Shown: positions 8,213-17,289, counted from the stretch's first letter. The stretch: DNA of 64,000 bases from Hymenobacter sp. YC55 (GCF_029433095.1 NZ_JARNTX010000004.1:434001-498000); one strand, 5' to 3'. Program-made: numbers and translations. Notes: a model not told the origin generated them from the letters alone.

Positions 8213-8959
8213 ATGGCCATCCGGTCCGAAATTGACCCAAAGAATATTCCTGCTCACGTTGCCGTGATTATGGATGGTAATGGCCGTTGGGCCAAGCAGA
8301 AGGGCGGGCTCCGCATCTTCGGGCACCAGAGCGCCATTACCGCCGTACGCGAAACCGTAGAAGTTGCCGCCGAAATGGGGGTACGCTACCTCACGCTCTA
8401 TGCTTTCTCCACTGAAAACTGGTCGAGGCCAGCGCATGAGGTGACAGCACTGATGCAATTGCTGGTACACACTATTCGGAAGGAGACGCCTACACTATTA
8501 AAGAATAGTATTCGTTTACAAGCTATAGGTCAAATCGAAAGCTTGCCAAATTCTTGTCAGCGTGAATTGGCGGAAGCAATAGAGCTAACCAAAGCAGGTT
8601 CCCGAATGACGCTAGTGCTGGCGCTTAGCTATAGCGGCCGTTGGGATTTAGCGCAGGCTGCCCGGCGTATGGCTACGGATGTGGCAGCTGGTCAACTACG
8701 TGCTGAGGACGTTCAGGAGAGCACTGTTGCGAAGTATTTGGCTACGGCAGGTATGCCTGATCCAGAGTTGCTAATTCGTACCAGTGGGGAACAGCGCATT
8801 AGCAACTTCTTGCTGTGGCAGCTAGCATATACTGAACTGTATATAACTGATCTATTGTGGCCTGATTTCCGCCGGGCTCATTTTGAAGAGGCCGTGCAGG
8901 CGTACCAACGCCGAGAGCGGCGTTTTGGGAAAACGAGTGAGCAGCTAACCGTTTCGTAA
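8213..8959 (+). CDS. uppS: Isoprenyl transferase (undecaprenyl diphosphate synthase)
   Basis: A cis-prenyltransferase that extends farnesyl diphosphate with isopentenyl diphosphate to make the C55 carrier lipid for peptidoglycan and surface polysaccharides. Motifs seen: VIMDGNGRWAKQ with catalytic Asp21, YAFSTENWSRP near residue 65, and RTSGEQRISNF and LLWQLAYTELYI near residues 190-215. The length of 248 residues is normal. It heads the uppS-bamA-ompH run, with 15 bases between its stop and the bamA ATG. A weak promoter-like TAACTTGC lies at 8181-8188. Confidence 0.95.
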   Translation: MAIRSEIDPKNIPAHVAVIMDGNGRWAKQKGGLRIFGHQSAITAVRETVEVAAEMGVRYLTLYAFSTENWSRPAHEVTALMQLLVHTIRKETPTLLKNSIRLQAIGQIESLPNSCQRELAEAIELTKAGSRMTLVLALSYSGRWDLAQAARRMATDVAAGQLRAEDVQESTVAKYLATAGMPDPELLIRTSGEQRISNFLLWQLAYTELYITDLLWPDFRRAHFEEAVQAYQRRERRFGKTSEQLTVS

Positions 8960-8974
8960 GGTTTCAACAGCAGA

Positions 8975-11509
8975 ATGAATTTATCTTTGAACACACTGGG
9001 TCGAGTAGCGGCCATAGTTCTAACCCTAGGTGTAGTAGCGCCCTTGACAGGAGTGGCTCAAACGGCCGCTCCTGCAGCGACTGGCGACGAGCCTAAGCGC
9101 TACGAATTGGGAGGTATCACGGTTAGTGGTGCCCGCTACCTAGATACTAATACCCTGATTGGCTTAACTGGTTTGCGGGTAGGCGACCCTATTTCGGTGC
9201 CTGGCGAAGAAATAGGTAAGGCTATCCGCAAAGTATGGGAACAAGGTATCCTGGGTGATGTGAGCGTTTCTATCACACGCATCGATGGGAACCGTATTTT
9301 TCTGGATTTTAACCTAAAAGAGCGTCCTCGGCTGTCAAAGTTCGAGTTTACGGGCATTGGTAAAAGCCAGGCAGATGACCTCAAAAACAAGATTAAGCTG
9401 ATTCGGGGCAAGGTAGTAACGGACGCGCTGCTGAGTAATACGAGTACTCAGGTTCGGAAGTTCTACACCAATAAGGGTTTCCTGGATGCTAAAGTAAACA
9501 TCACGCAAGTACCCGACTCTAGCTTGTCGAACAGCGTAGTGCTGAAGATCAATGTAGATAAAGGAGGGAAAAGCAAGATTCGGGAAATTGCCTTTGAAGG
9601 CAACGAAGCTTTCAAGGACAGCAAGCTGAAAGGCAAATTCAAGAAGACTAAGGAAAAGAAATTTCCTAAATTCTTGAACTCCGGAAAATTCCAGCGGGTG
9701 GAGTTTGAGGAGGATAAGAACAAGCTTATCGAGTTCTACAACTCGCAAGGTTACCGAGATGCGGTGGTGGTATCGGATTCACTTATTCGCAATGGGGAAA
9801 ACTTAGCCTTGCGCATTCGGGTGGATGAAGGTCCTAAGTACTACTTCCGCAATATCACGTGGGCCGGTAACTACTTGTACGACGACAAAACGCTGGCATC
9901 GGTACTTGGTATCAAGGAGGGGAGCGTGTACAGCAAGGAAACGCTGGACAAGCGCCTCAATTATAACCCAACAGGCCAGGATATTACTTCGCTCTACATG
10001 AACGACGGATACCTGTTCTTCTCGATTGACCCAGTAGAAACTAAGGTAGAAGGCGACTCTATCGATATCGAGATGCGCCTCACCGAAGGAGTGCAGGCTC
10101 GGATCAAGGAAGTGAATATTGCAGGTAACACTAAAACTACCGACCACGTGTTGCGCCGGGAGTTGCGGACGCTACCAGGCGACAAATTCAACCGCGAACT
10201 ACTCATCCGTTCGCAGCGCGAGATATCTACCTTGGGTTACTTTGACCCCGAGAAAGTAGGTATCAACCCAGTGCCTAACCAGGCAGACGGTACAGTTGAT
10301 ATCAATTACACTGTAGTAGAGAAACCGTCCGACCAAATTACTCTTTCGGGTGGCTGGGGCGGTTATGCAGGCTTTATTGGAACGGTTGGTCTGGTGTTTA
10401 ACAACTTCTCGTTGCGCAAAGCCAAGGACTTTCGTAACTGGACGCCGGTACCAGCTGGCGACGGGCAGCGTATCTCATTGAACGTGCAAGCCAATGGTCT
10501 TCAGTACCAAGCGTACTCGTTCTCCTTCACCGAGCCATGGCTTGGCGGTCGTAAGCCCAATTCGTTTTCCTTTAGCTTAAATCGAACTATTAGCCGTGGT
10601 TATGGTACTAGTAGATTCGATATCAGTAATAGCGGTTACCTCAAAAGCAATAGTGCTTCTATTAGCTTAGGAAGACGTTTACGTTGGCCAGATGATTACT
10701 TCACGCTGAGCAATTCATTATCAGCGACGCAGTATATAGTAAAGGATTATCCTTATTTTCAAAACTTTCAGAACGGAACTGCCACTAACATCACGCTGAA
10801 TACTACGCTGTCTCGCAACAGTATTGATAATCCTACATTCACAAGAAGAGGATCTTCACTATCGTTGAGCGTAAACCTTACGCCGCCTTATTCAGTGTTT
10901 AAAACTGGCGCGCCTTTAAATACAAGCCAGTGGGTTGAATTTCATAAATGGATGTTTGACGCATCCTGGTTTACGCCTGTTGTAGGTAAGTTGGTACTTA
11001 ACACAAGGGCTCACTTCGGATTTATTGGCACTTATAAGAGCAGCAACCAAATCGGGCCTTTTGAAAGGTTTAAGCTCGGAGGATCCGGGTTAGGGGCTGG
11101 TGGCAGCCAGAATTTCTTGGTTGGAACTGAGTACATAGGTTTACGTGGTTATGCCGACCCTGGAGACCAAAACTCTATACCTACAGCGCGAACAGAACAA
11201 AACGGTGGTGCCGTCTATAATAAGTATGTGATGGAACTGCGTTATCCTGTGTCGCTGAACCCTGCAGCAACGGTTTATGTTCTTAGTTTCGCAGAGGCTG
11301 GCAATGCTTTCGATAGCTACACGGACTATAGCCCTTATAAGCTATATCGCTCAGCCGGGGTTGGAGCTCGTATTTTCATGTCGGCATTTGGTTTGCTAGG
11401 GTTTGACTTCGGTCGCGCCTTTGATGTGATTCCTCGCAACGCAGGCAATGCGAACACTCCTCAGGACCGCAACCAATTCCACTTCATCATCGGCCAGCAA
11501 ATCCGCTAA
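8975..11509 (+). CDS. bamA: Outer membrane protein assembly factor BamA
   Basis: The central component of the barrel-assembly machine in the outer membrane, 844 residues. Residues 1-28 form a signal peptide (VAPLTGVAQ). Residues about 40-460 hold five POTRA-like repeats, each with a strand-helix-helix pattern and phrases such as IREIAFEGNEAFKDSKL and IKEVNIAGNTKTTDHVLRRE. Residues about 470-844 form a 16-strand-type barrel ending FHFIIGQQIR. Within the barrel part, from about base 10560, codon choice becomes more AT-rich and AGA/AGG arginine codons appear that are absent upstream. The gene is followed closely by two Skp/OmpH chaperone genes, its usual partners. Confidence 0.93.
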   Translation: MNLSLNTLGRVAAIVLTLGVVAPLTGVAQTAAPAATGDEPKRYELGGITVSGARYLDTNTLIGLTGLRVGDPISVPGEEIGKAIRKVWEQGILGDVSVSITRIDGNRIFLDFNLKERPRLSKFEFTGIGKSQADDLKNKIKLIRGKVVTDALLSNTSTQVRKFYTNKGFLDAKVNITQVPDSSLSNSVVLKINVDKGGKSKIREIAFEGNEAFKDSKLKGKFKKTKEKKFPKFLNSGKFQRVEFEEDKNKLIEFYNSQGYRDAVVVSDSLIRNGENLALRIRVDEGPKYYFRNITWAGNYLYDDKTLASVLGIKEGSVYSKETLDKRLNYNPTGQDITSLYMNDGYLFFSIDPVETKVEGDSIDIEMRLTEGVQARIKEVNIAGNTKTTDHVLRRELRTLPGDKFNRELLIRSQREISTLGYFDPEKVGINPVPNQADGTVDINYTVVEKPSDQITLSGGWGGYAGFIGTVGLVFNNFSLRKAKDFRNWTPVPAGDGQRISLNVQANGLQYQAYSFSFTEPWLGGRKPNSFSFSLNRTISRGYGTSRFDISNSGYLKSNSASISLGRRLRWPDDYFTLSNSLSATQYIVKDYPYFQNFQNGTATNITLNTTLSRNSIDNPTFTRRGSSLSLSVNLTPPYSVFKTGAPLNTSQWVEFHKWMFDASWFTPVVGKLVLNTRAHFGFIGTYKSSNQIGPFERFKLGGSGLGAGGSQNFLVGTEYIGLRGYADPGDQNSIPTARTEQNGGAVYNKYVMELRYPVSLNPAATVYVLSFAEAGNAFDSYTDYSPYKLYRSAGVGARIFMSAFGLLGFDFGRAFDVIPRNAGNANTPQDRNQFHFIIGQQIR

Positions 11510-11546
11510 GTGCGAGAGGCGCCGGTCGGCTTTATCACTTGCTGCT

Positions 11547-12227
11547 ATGAAGAAAACGTTCGCTGCCCTGGCCTCTTTGCTAGTGCTTTTGATTACTTCC
11601 GGCTCGGCTACCGCCCAGAAATTTGGGTACATAGATTCCGAGTTCATTATGACCAAGATGCCAGAGTATGCGCAGGCGCAAACTGAGATAAATAACTTGT
11701 CGCAGAACTGGCAGAAGGATATCGAGGCGCAAAAGAAGGACCTCGATAAGCTATACCGCACTTACCAGGCCGAGGAAGTTTTATTGACGGAGCCGATGAA
11801 AAAGAAGCGGCAAGATGAAATCCTGAAAAAAGAGCAGGATGTAAAAGCCTACCAAAACAAAATCTTCGGTTACGAGGGCCAACTGTTCAAAAAGCGCCAA
11901 GAACTAACTAAACCGGTACAGGATCGGGTGTTTGAGGCTGTCGAGAAAGTAGCTAAGAAAAAGCAATTGGCTATCATATTCGACAAGTCGGGCGACCTAA
12001 CTATGCTTTATACCAACCCAGTACATGACTATACGGAATTTGTATTGGAAGAATTGGGTTTAGCATCTGAGGACAGAAACCAAACCGCACAAAAGGGCAG
12101 CGTAAAGTCGGTGTCCGTGCCCAAAACGCCGGCTGGGGATGAGCCTCAGGCGGATGAAGACAAGGCTGGTAGCACTGCGCCAGCTACTCGGAAACCTGCC
12201 ACACGCCCGGCAAGCCGAAAGAATTAA
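11547..12227 (+). CDS. OmpH/Skp family periplasmic chaperone, first copy
   Basis: A 226-residue periplasmic protein of the Skp family, which holds unfolded outer-membrane proteins on their way to BamA. Residues 1-23 form a signal peptide ending ATAQ. The conserved beginning of mature OmpH follows (KFGYIDSEFIMTKMPEY), then a long charged coiled coil at about residues 45-135 (KKDLDKLYRTYQAEE) and the closing strand KKQLAIIFDKSGDLTMLYT. A basic low-complexity tail of about 50 residues ends TRPASRKN. The upstream in-frame start at 11448 lies inside bamA and lacks a signal peptide next to it, so ATG 11547 is chosen, 37 bases after bamA. Confidence 0.9.
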   Translation: MKKTFAALASLLVLLITSGSATAQKFGYIDSEFIMTKMPEYAQAQTEINNLSQNWQKDIEAQKKDLDKLYRTYQAEEVLLTEPMKKKRQDEILKKEQDVKAYQNKIFGYEGQLFKKRQELTKPVQDRVFEAVEKVAKKKQLAIIFDKSGDLTMLYTNPVHDYTEFVLEELGLASEDRNQTAQKGSVKSVSVPKTPAGDEPQADEDKAGSTAPATRKPATRPASRKN

Positions 12228-12232
12228 CTTTG
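12225..12232 (+). promoter_or_regulatory. -7 promoter element overlapping the ompH1 stop codon
   Basis: TAACTTTG fits TAnnTTTG exactly and includes the TAA stop of the preceding gene. It sits 43 bases before the ATG of the second ompH gene. No convincing -33 element is seen. It would allow the second chaperone to be made independently of bamA. Confidence 0.5.
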
Positions 12233-12274
12233 CAACATAAACCTTCTCAGACGTTTCCCTTTTCAATAACCATT

Positions 12275-12955
12275 ATGAACATGTTCCGCGTTGTATTGGC
12301 TGCGGCCGCCCTCACTCTCACGTCGGCTTCAGTTGCGTTAGCGCAGGCTCCTACTGTTGCAGCAGCAACCCCAGCTCCCTCCACGGCAACTGCACCAGCT
12401 GGTCCGCTGAAAATTGGCTACACGAGCGTGGAATACGTGCTGAGCCAGATGCCCGAAAGCCGGCAGATTGAAACTGATTTGAAAGCTTATAGCACGCAGC
12501 TGGAAAATCAGTTGAAGAGCAAATACGCCGAGTACCAAACGAAAGCTGAAGCCTATCAGAAAGGTGCCGCTACAATGACTGATGTAGTGAAAGCCGACAA
12601 GGAAAAGGAGCTGACTACCATGCAGCAGTCCATCCAAGAGTTCCAGCGCTCAGCAGACCAAAACCTACAGCAGAAGCAGCAAACCTTGCTGAAGCCTGCA
12701 CTAGACAAACTCCAGAAGACAATTGACGCTGTATCGGTTGAGAATGGCTACACATACGTTCTGAACTCTGATGGTGCTAGCCCAGTACTGCTACACGGTC
12801 CAAAAGAAGGCGACATTTCCGACCTGATTTTAAAGAAAATGGGTGTTACTCCAGGTGCTGCTGCGGCTGCACCTAAGGCTACTACTCCTGCTACGCCAGT
12901 ATCTTCTCCCGCTTCAAGCACCAACAAAACAGCCAAGGCTACCAAAAAGAAGTAA
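12275..12955 (+). CDS. OmpH/Skp family periplasmic chaperone, second copy
   Basis: A paralogue of the preceding gene and also 226 residues long. Residues 1-23 form a signal peptide ending ALAQ. A short Ala/Pro/Thr linker leads to the conserved KIGYTSVEYVLSQMPESRQI. A coiled coil rich in Gln and Lys spans about residues 65-150, and the end strand NGYTYVLNSDGASPVLL precedes an Ala/Thr/Lys tail ending KATKKK. Two tandem Skp homologues after bamA are usual in Bacteroidota. A start two codons later (12281) is possible. A strong terminator follows. Confidence 0.9.
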   Translation: MNMFRVVLAAAALTLTSASVALAQAPTVAAATPAPSTATAPAGPLKIGYTSVEYVLSQMPESRQIETDLKAYSTQLENQLKSKYAEYQTKAEAYQKGAATMTDVVKADKEKELTTMQQSIQEFQRSADQNLQQKQQTLLKPALDKLQKTIDAVSVENGYTYVLNSDGASPVLLHGPKEGDISDLILKKMGVTPGAAAAAPKATTPATPVSSPASSTNKTAKATKKK

Positions 12956-12977
12956 GGCGCTTTTGCTTACCATTGTT

Positions 12978-13010
12978 AGAAAAGCCGGAGCTTTACGCTT
13001 CGGCTTTTCT
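12978..13010 (+). terminator. Rho-independent terminator after ompH2
   Basis: A 14-bp stem (12978-12991 with 12997-13010, one G-T pair) around the loop TTTAC, followed by a T-rich run. It ends the uppS-bamA-ompH-ompH unit. Confidence 0.8.
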
Positions 13011-13039
13011 GTTTTTAGCTACTCTACCTGAGATTTTAC

Positions 13040-14107
13040 ATGACTCAGATCGACTCATCAGACGACGAACTGCTGCCCCTTACTCCATCTGAAGAAGACG
13101 ACGCGGAAGTAGGGGATGAGCTTTACGAGCACCACCGCATTGTAGTAAGCCGCAAGCAGGATTTGCTGCGGCTCGATAAATATCTATTGCGCCAACTGCC
13201 GCATACTTCACGCACCAAAATTCAGAATGCTATTCTGGCCGAGGCTGTGCAAGTAAACGAACGGCCAGCAAAGTCTAGCTACCGCATTAAGCCAGGCGAC
13301 ACCATCACCATTACGTTGCCCGAGCCGCCCATTGATTATCGGGTGCTGCCCGAACCCATGGACCTCGATATTCGCTACGAAGACGAGGCCTTTTTGATGG
13401 TGAATAAGCCCGCTGGTATGGTAGTGCACCCAGCATATGGCAATTGGCACGGTACGCTGGTAAACGGCCTGACGCATCACCTCAACAATCTGCCTACAGG
13501 TCGTAATGGCGAAATCCGGCCCGGTCTCGTGCACCGCATTGACAAGGACACGTCGGGATTACTGGTTATTGGCAAAACTGAATTTGCTATGACGCACCTT
13601 TCCCAGCAGTTCTTCTACCATACCATCGAGCGGACGTACTTGGCTTTGGTTTGGGGCATACCCAAGGAGACGCAAGGCACCATCCGCAGCAATATCGGGC
13701 GCAGTGTAAAGGACAGGAAGGTGCAGGCCGTGTATCCTCTGGATAGTGACCAAGGCAAATCAGCAGTAACGCATTATAAGGTACTGCACACATTTGGCCA
13801 CGTGGCCTTAGTGCAATGCAACCTCGAAACGGGCCGTACACACCAAATCAGGGTGCATATGAAGCACATTGGGCACCCGTTGTTCTCAGATGCCACTTAT
13901 GGCGGAAACAAGGTACTCTATGGGCAACGTACCGGCGCCTACAAGGCCTTTGTAGATAAAGCATTCGAGCTCATGCCTCGGCAAGCCCTACACGCGAAAT
14001 CTTTAGGCTTTGTACACCCCGTAACAGGTGCCCAAATGCAATTTGAGGTAGAGCTACCCGCTGACTTTGCAGCCGTGTTAGCTCACTGGGAGCAGTACGC
14101 TCCTTAA
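13040..14107 (+). CDS. rluD: RluA family 23S rRNA pseudouridine synthase (RluD type)
   Basis: A cytosolic enzyme that converts uridines to pseudouridine in 23S rRNA. The 355 residues start with an acidic leader of about 35 residues. An S4 RNA-binding domain follows at about 41-95 (RLDKYLLRQLP, QVNERPAK), then the catalytic domain. The catalytic motif HRIDKDTSGLLV places the nucleophile at Asp168, and GRTHQIRVHM near residue 275 is a second family signature. The S4-plus-catalytic layout fits RluD better than RluA. It stands alone between two strong terminators. Confidence 0.92.
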   Translation: MTQIDSSDDELLPLTPSEEDDAEVGDELYEHHRIVVSRKQDLLRLDKYLLRQLPHTSRTKIQNAILAEAVQVNERPAKSSYRIKPGDTITITLPEPPIDYRVLPEPMDLDIRYEDEAFLMVNKPAGMVVHPAYGNWHGTLVNGLTHHLNNLPTGRNGEIRPGLVHRIDKDTSGLLVIGKTEFAMTHLSQQFFYHTIERTYLALVWGIPKETQGTIRSNIGRSVKDRKVQAVYPLDSDQGKSAVTHYKVLHTFGHVALVQCNLETGRTHQIRVHMKHIGHPLFSDATYGGNKVLYGQRTGAYKAFVDKAFELMPRQALHAKSLGFVHPVTGAQMQFEVELPADFAAVLAHWEQYAP

Positions 14108-14149
14108 AGCAATTATCCTTTTACTCTAATCAAATAAGTTTGGCAACGA

Positions 14150-14183
14150 AAAAGGGCCCGCAACAATAGTTGCGGGCCCTTTT
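14150..14183. terminator. Bidirectional terminator between rluD and the TPR gene
   Basis: A perfect 15-bp stem, 14150-14164 with 14169-14183, around AATA. It has A residues before and T residues after, so it can act on both converging transcripts. Confidence 0.85.
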
Positions 14184-14201
14184 TATATAGCGCGGAGAAG
14201 G

Positions 14202-15800
14202 TTACTTCTTCTTCGGCGCTGCTTTAGCAGGCCTCATAGAATCGATTACCTTCTTAGCATTCGAGTTGCCTGGATCCAGGGCGAGTACTTGCTCATAATA
14301 AGGAGCAGCAGTGGTCTTCTCGCCTTTAGCGTAGTAGTAGTAGCCCAAGTACTCGTTGGCTTCTGCCAAACCTGCTTTGTTCTTCTCAGGATCAGCTTTA
14401 GCAATTTCTACGTATTTCTCGTAGTAAGGCTTTGCAAGGCCTTGCTTGGAATCCGGATCTAAACCAACGTTGGCTTGAGCACGCATCAGGTAGGCAGGGG
14501 CGTAAGTAGGGCGAGCAGTGCTGATGATGTTGTAAAGGCTATCGGCTTGCTTGTACTGCTTATTGCCTTGGAAGGCCGTAGCCAAGCGGAACTGGTCCGT
14601 CAAAGCAGGGGTAGGAGTGGCTTTCATGATTTCCTTGAAAGCAGCAATAGCGGCAGGGTAGTTCTTGGCTAGCATGTAGCTCTGTGCCAACTCTCCTTGC
14701 AGTTCAGCAGCTTTCTTGGGGTCTTTAGCTATAGCGTTCTTGATAGCTGTTTCACCTTCTTGAGCACGGCCGTTCTTCGACAGCATCTTACCGTAGTATA
14801 CATAGTCTTCGGTGATGAGCTTATCAGCTGGCTGGATCTTCATGTAGTTCTCCATAGCCGCTAAAGACTCTGGATACTTGCCGTTTTCGAACAACGAATA
14901 AGCCAACAGACGGTTCATAGTCACGTTCTGAGGGTCACGGGCTAGTACCTTTTCCACTTCGGCTTGTGCTTCTGGGTACTTTTTAGTTAGGAACAAGAAC
15001 GATGCATACTTAGCATCAGTACCAGGCGACTTCTCAGCTACACCTTGGTACTTCTGGAAAGTTGCCAAAGCATCATCGTATTTGCCAGCGTAGAAGTAGG
15101 TCTCTGCTAATGCGTTGTAAGCAGGAGCATAGTTCGGGTCTAGCTGAATTGCCTTTTCAAAAGAAGCTTTAGCGTCGTTATAGTTACGAGCCCGAACGTT
15201 CAATGCACCTTTCCGGTAATTAGCAAGTGCGCTGTTTGGATCAGCTAGAAGAGCACGCTCGTAGCTGTTCATAGCCTCACCACCGCCTTGCTCCGATTGG
15301 GCATAAATGTCACCACGAGCAATCATCAGCTCAGGGTTGTCTTTGCCTTTGCTTAGCTTCTCAGCTTCTTGCACATATGCTACAGCTTTGGCATTGTCAG
15401 CTTTGACGTTAGACTCGCCATAAGCTTGCGCAATCATCGTATAAACCTTCAGGTCCTTCTTTTTGCTAGCCTTCAGAGCGTTGTCGAACTGAATTTGAGC
15501 ATCAGCTGGTTTGCCTTGCGCTAATGCAGCTCGTCCAGCTGCCACCATGGTCATGGGGTTTTTAGGATCGAGCGGAACTTTGCTGAAGTAATAAGCAGCA
15601 GAGTCAGACATCTCACGCTTCTGATAGAGGCGACCTAATTCATACAAAGCTTCAGGAGACTGACCTTGCTTTAAGAGCGCGGCCCGGGCTTCGCTGTAAC
15701 GCTCTAATTCAATAGCTTTCTGAGGAGTCTGAGCGAAAGCGGCAGAGCCGGAAACCGACAAGGCAACGAGGAACGAGATATTCCAGGGCTTGAAGTTCAT
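14202..15800 (-). CDS. Secreted tetratricopeptide-repeat protein
   Basis: A 532-residue protein. Residues 1-23 form a signal peptide (VALSVSGSAAFAQ), so it should be periplasmic or outer-membrane associated. Most of the rest consists of TPR units with the usual small/large residue pattern, for example DAQIQFDNALKASKK, NYRKGALNVRARNYNDAKAS and AYNALAETYFYAGKYDDALA. The C-terminus is Lys-rich (AAPKKK). TPR arrays hold protein complexes together, and the partner is unknown. It is the last gene of the minus-strand TonB/PstS-like region, 50 bases after the PstS-like gene, and shares a terminator with rluD. Confidence 0.85.
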   Translation of the reverse strand: MNFKPWNISFLVALSVSGSAAFAQTPQKAIELERYSEARAALLKQGQSPEALYELGRLYQKREMSDSAAYYFSKVPLDPKNPMTMVAAGRAALAQGKPADAQIQFDNALKASKKKDLKVYTMIAQAYGESNVKADNAKAVAYVQEAEKLSKGKDNPELMIARGDIYAQSEQGGGEAMNSYERALLADPNSALANYRKGALNVRARNYNDAKASFEKAIQLDPNYAPAYNALAETYFYAGKYDDALATFQKYQGVAEKSPGTDAKYASFLFLTKKYPEAQAEVEKVLARDPQNVTMNRLLAYSLFENGKYPESLAAMENYMKIQPADKLITEDYVYYGKMLSKNGRAQEGETAIKNAIAKDPKKAAELQGELAQSYMLAKNYPAAIAAFKEIMKATPTPALTDQFRLATAFQGNKQYKQADSLYNIISTARPTYAPAYLMRAQANVGLDPDSKQGLAKPYYEKYVEIAKADPEKNKAGLAEANEYLGYYYYAKGEKTTAAPYYEQVLALDPGNSNAKKVIDSMRPAKAAPKKK

Positions 15801-15850
15801 GGGTAATGGGTTTAGTGGAAAAGAGGTGTGTTCAAGTGAAAAGACCAGAC

Positions 15851-16822
15851 TTACTTCTTCGATGTATTCACGATTCGGGTTTGTCCGGTAGCAGGCATCA
15901 GACCTGATTTCAAAACAATCAGTTGTCCCTTAGTTCCTGCTATGAAGGATGCAAAACCGGTGCCAAGCCCCGCTCTGCCTTCCCGACTGATGATATACAC
16001 TTCGCGGCGCAAAGGGTACTTCTTCAAGGCTAAATATGCCTGAAAAGGTTGATAATAGTCATCAACCGACTTTGGATTCGCTTCGGAGCTAATACTAGCT
16101 ACTCGTATGCGCTTTAAAAAACGTTGTACTGCGGCATCGTCCCGGTCGCTAATCCAGTTGGCTCCAACTATGCCAATAGCGTTCGGATGAGTTGCAACGT
16201 AATCTAGCAGCGCAGGGTTCGATTTTGCTGCAAACACACGTTTCGACAAGGGCTTTCCATGCGTAATAGAGTCTTGTACGTAGCGAGTGGTACTAGACCG
16301 GTTGGCATCAAAAACCACGTCAATAGGCCCCAATTTAGTTTTACCACTGACTTGCTTCCAGTCGGCCTGTTGCCCCGAAAAAATAGCGCTGAGCTGCGTC
16401 ATTGTCAGCAGGGAGTCAGGGTTGGAAGGGTGCAGAATAATGGCCAGACCATCAGTAGCAATGTGCGTGGTGCGTGGAATGAGCTTCTGCTTTTCCAATA
16501 CACTCTTCTCATTAGCGTTGAGCTGACGAGCTAGCACTACAGCCCGCACCTTATCAGTTAAGATATCCTGTGCAACGTAGTCCTCAGGTTTGTAAGCAGC
16601 TGTCACGTGAGCATACACATACAGTTGCTGAAATGTATCGATATGCGACTTCAGAATAGGGGCAAACGTTTCGTCGACACTGATATTGATACGACCAGTT
16701 GTAGAAGTATCATCGTCGGGACCCGCGTTGTCTGGATTCCGGTTGCAAGCCGTCATTAGGAGCAAGCCGCAGAGAGTTGCGCCAAGTGAAAAGAGACGTG
16801 AGAGCACAGAAAGTTTAGTCAT
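15851..16822 (-). CDS. PstS-like substrate-binding lipoprotein
   Basis: A 323-residue periplasmic binding protein of the phosphate-binding (PstS) class. The signal sequence ends in the lipobox LMTAC, with Cys near residue 26, which predicts lipid anchoring. The body has PstS features: ISVDETFAPILKSHIDTFQQ at the start, DGLAIILHPSNPDSLLTMTQ, the phosphate-loop-like RSSTTRYV and IGIVGANW. No permease or ATPase genes (PstCAB) are nearby. It sits between the TonB cluster and a TPR gene, a neighbourhood seen in many Bacteroidota, so classic phosphate import is doubtful. The ATG at 16822 overlaps the end of the preceding gene by 8 bases, suggesting translational coupling. An in-frame start 15 codons upstream is less likely. 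Confidence 0.78.
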   Translation of the reverse strand: MTKLSVLSRLFSLGATLCGLLLMTACNRNPDNAGPDDDTSTTGRINISVDETFAPILKSHIDTFQQLYVYAHVTAAYKPEDYVAQDILTDKVRAVVLARQLNANEKSVLEKQKLIPRTTHIATDGLAIILHPSNPDSLLTMTQLSAIFSGQQADWKQVSGKTKLGPIDVVFDANRSSTTRYVQDSITHGKPLSKRVFAAKSNPALLDYVATHPNAIGIVGANWISDRDDAAVQRFLKRIRVASISSEANPKSVDDYYQPFQAYLALKKYPLRREVYIISREGRAGLGTGFASFIAGTKGQLIVLKSGLMPATGQTRIVNTSKK

Positions 16823-17072
16823 GTTGAGAAGCAGAGCTGCGGAAGTACTGCTGGTAAGTACGGACAAATCTAATAATTCCGTAGAATACCAATATGCCTC
16901 CTAAGATACGCCGGTTTGACAGAGATAGGTTCAATGCCGGAAGCGGCGACAGCCAAAAATATATTCCTAAGCCAATATACGTGAGTGTCATGACCAGAAA
17001 GAAATAGCGCATCAGGCTTTTCGGACTGGTTTGGGAGCTCAAGCGTTCTTCGGTGGTGGGGCGGTTTATCAT
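16815..17072 (-). CDS. Small two-helix membrane protein
   Basis: An 85-residue protein with a polar N-terminus (about 20 residues) and two hydrophobic segments: residues 22-41 (RYFFLVMTLTYIGLGIYFWL) and 53-68 (ILGGILVFYGIIRFVR). A basic/polar tail follows. It is a probable inner-membrane protein of unknown function. It overlaps the PstS-like gene by 8 bases and is likely translated together with it. Small proteins of this shape recur next to the TonB/PstS-like/TPR cluster in related genomes, by general recollection only. A weak promoter-like element is read at 17127-17120 on the minus strand. Confidence 0.7.
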   Translation of the reverse strand: MINRPTTEERLSSQTSPKSLMRYFFLVMTLTYIGLGIYFWLSPLPALNLSLSNRRILGGILVFYGIIRFVRTYQQYFRSSASQHD

Positions 17073-17176
17073 GGGTTAGGGACAGCAACTAAAGAAAAGT
17101 GTGTACAGCCTATTAACACAAAGTTCTTCGCCTCAGGTTCGCCAAAACGCAACGAAGACAATGTTATTGCTACAAG

Positions 17177-17227
17177 AAAGGCGGAAAAGCACTTGATTTC
17201 ATAAAAGTCAAGTGCTTTTCCGCCTTT
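17177..17227 (-). terminator. Terminator after the distal tonB gene
   Basis: A perfect 20-bp stem, 17177-17196 with 17208-17227, and an 11-base loop, in the gap downstream of the tonB gene at 17290-18120. It separates that gene from the small membrane protein/PstS-like unit. Confidence 0.8.
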
Positions 17228-17289
17228 TTCAACGTAGATAATTACTTAAGCAGCTACTTGCTAGTCACTTATGAAAGAGTGCAAGCTAT

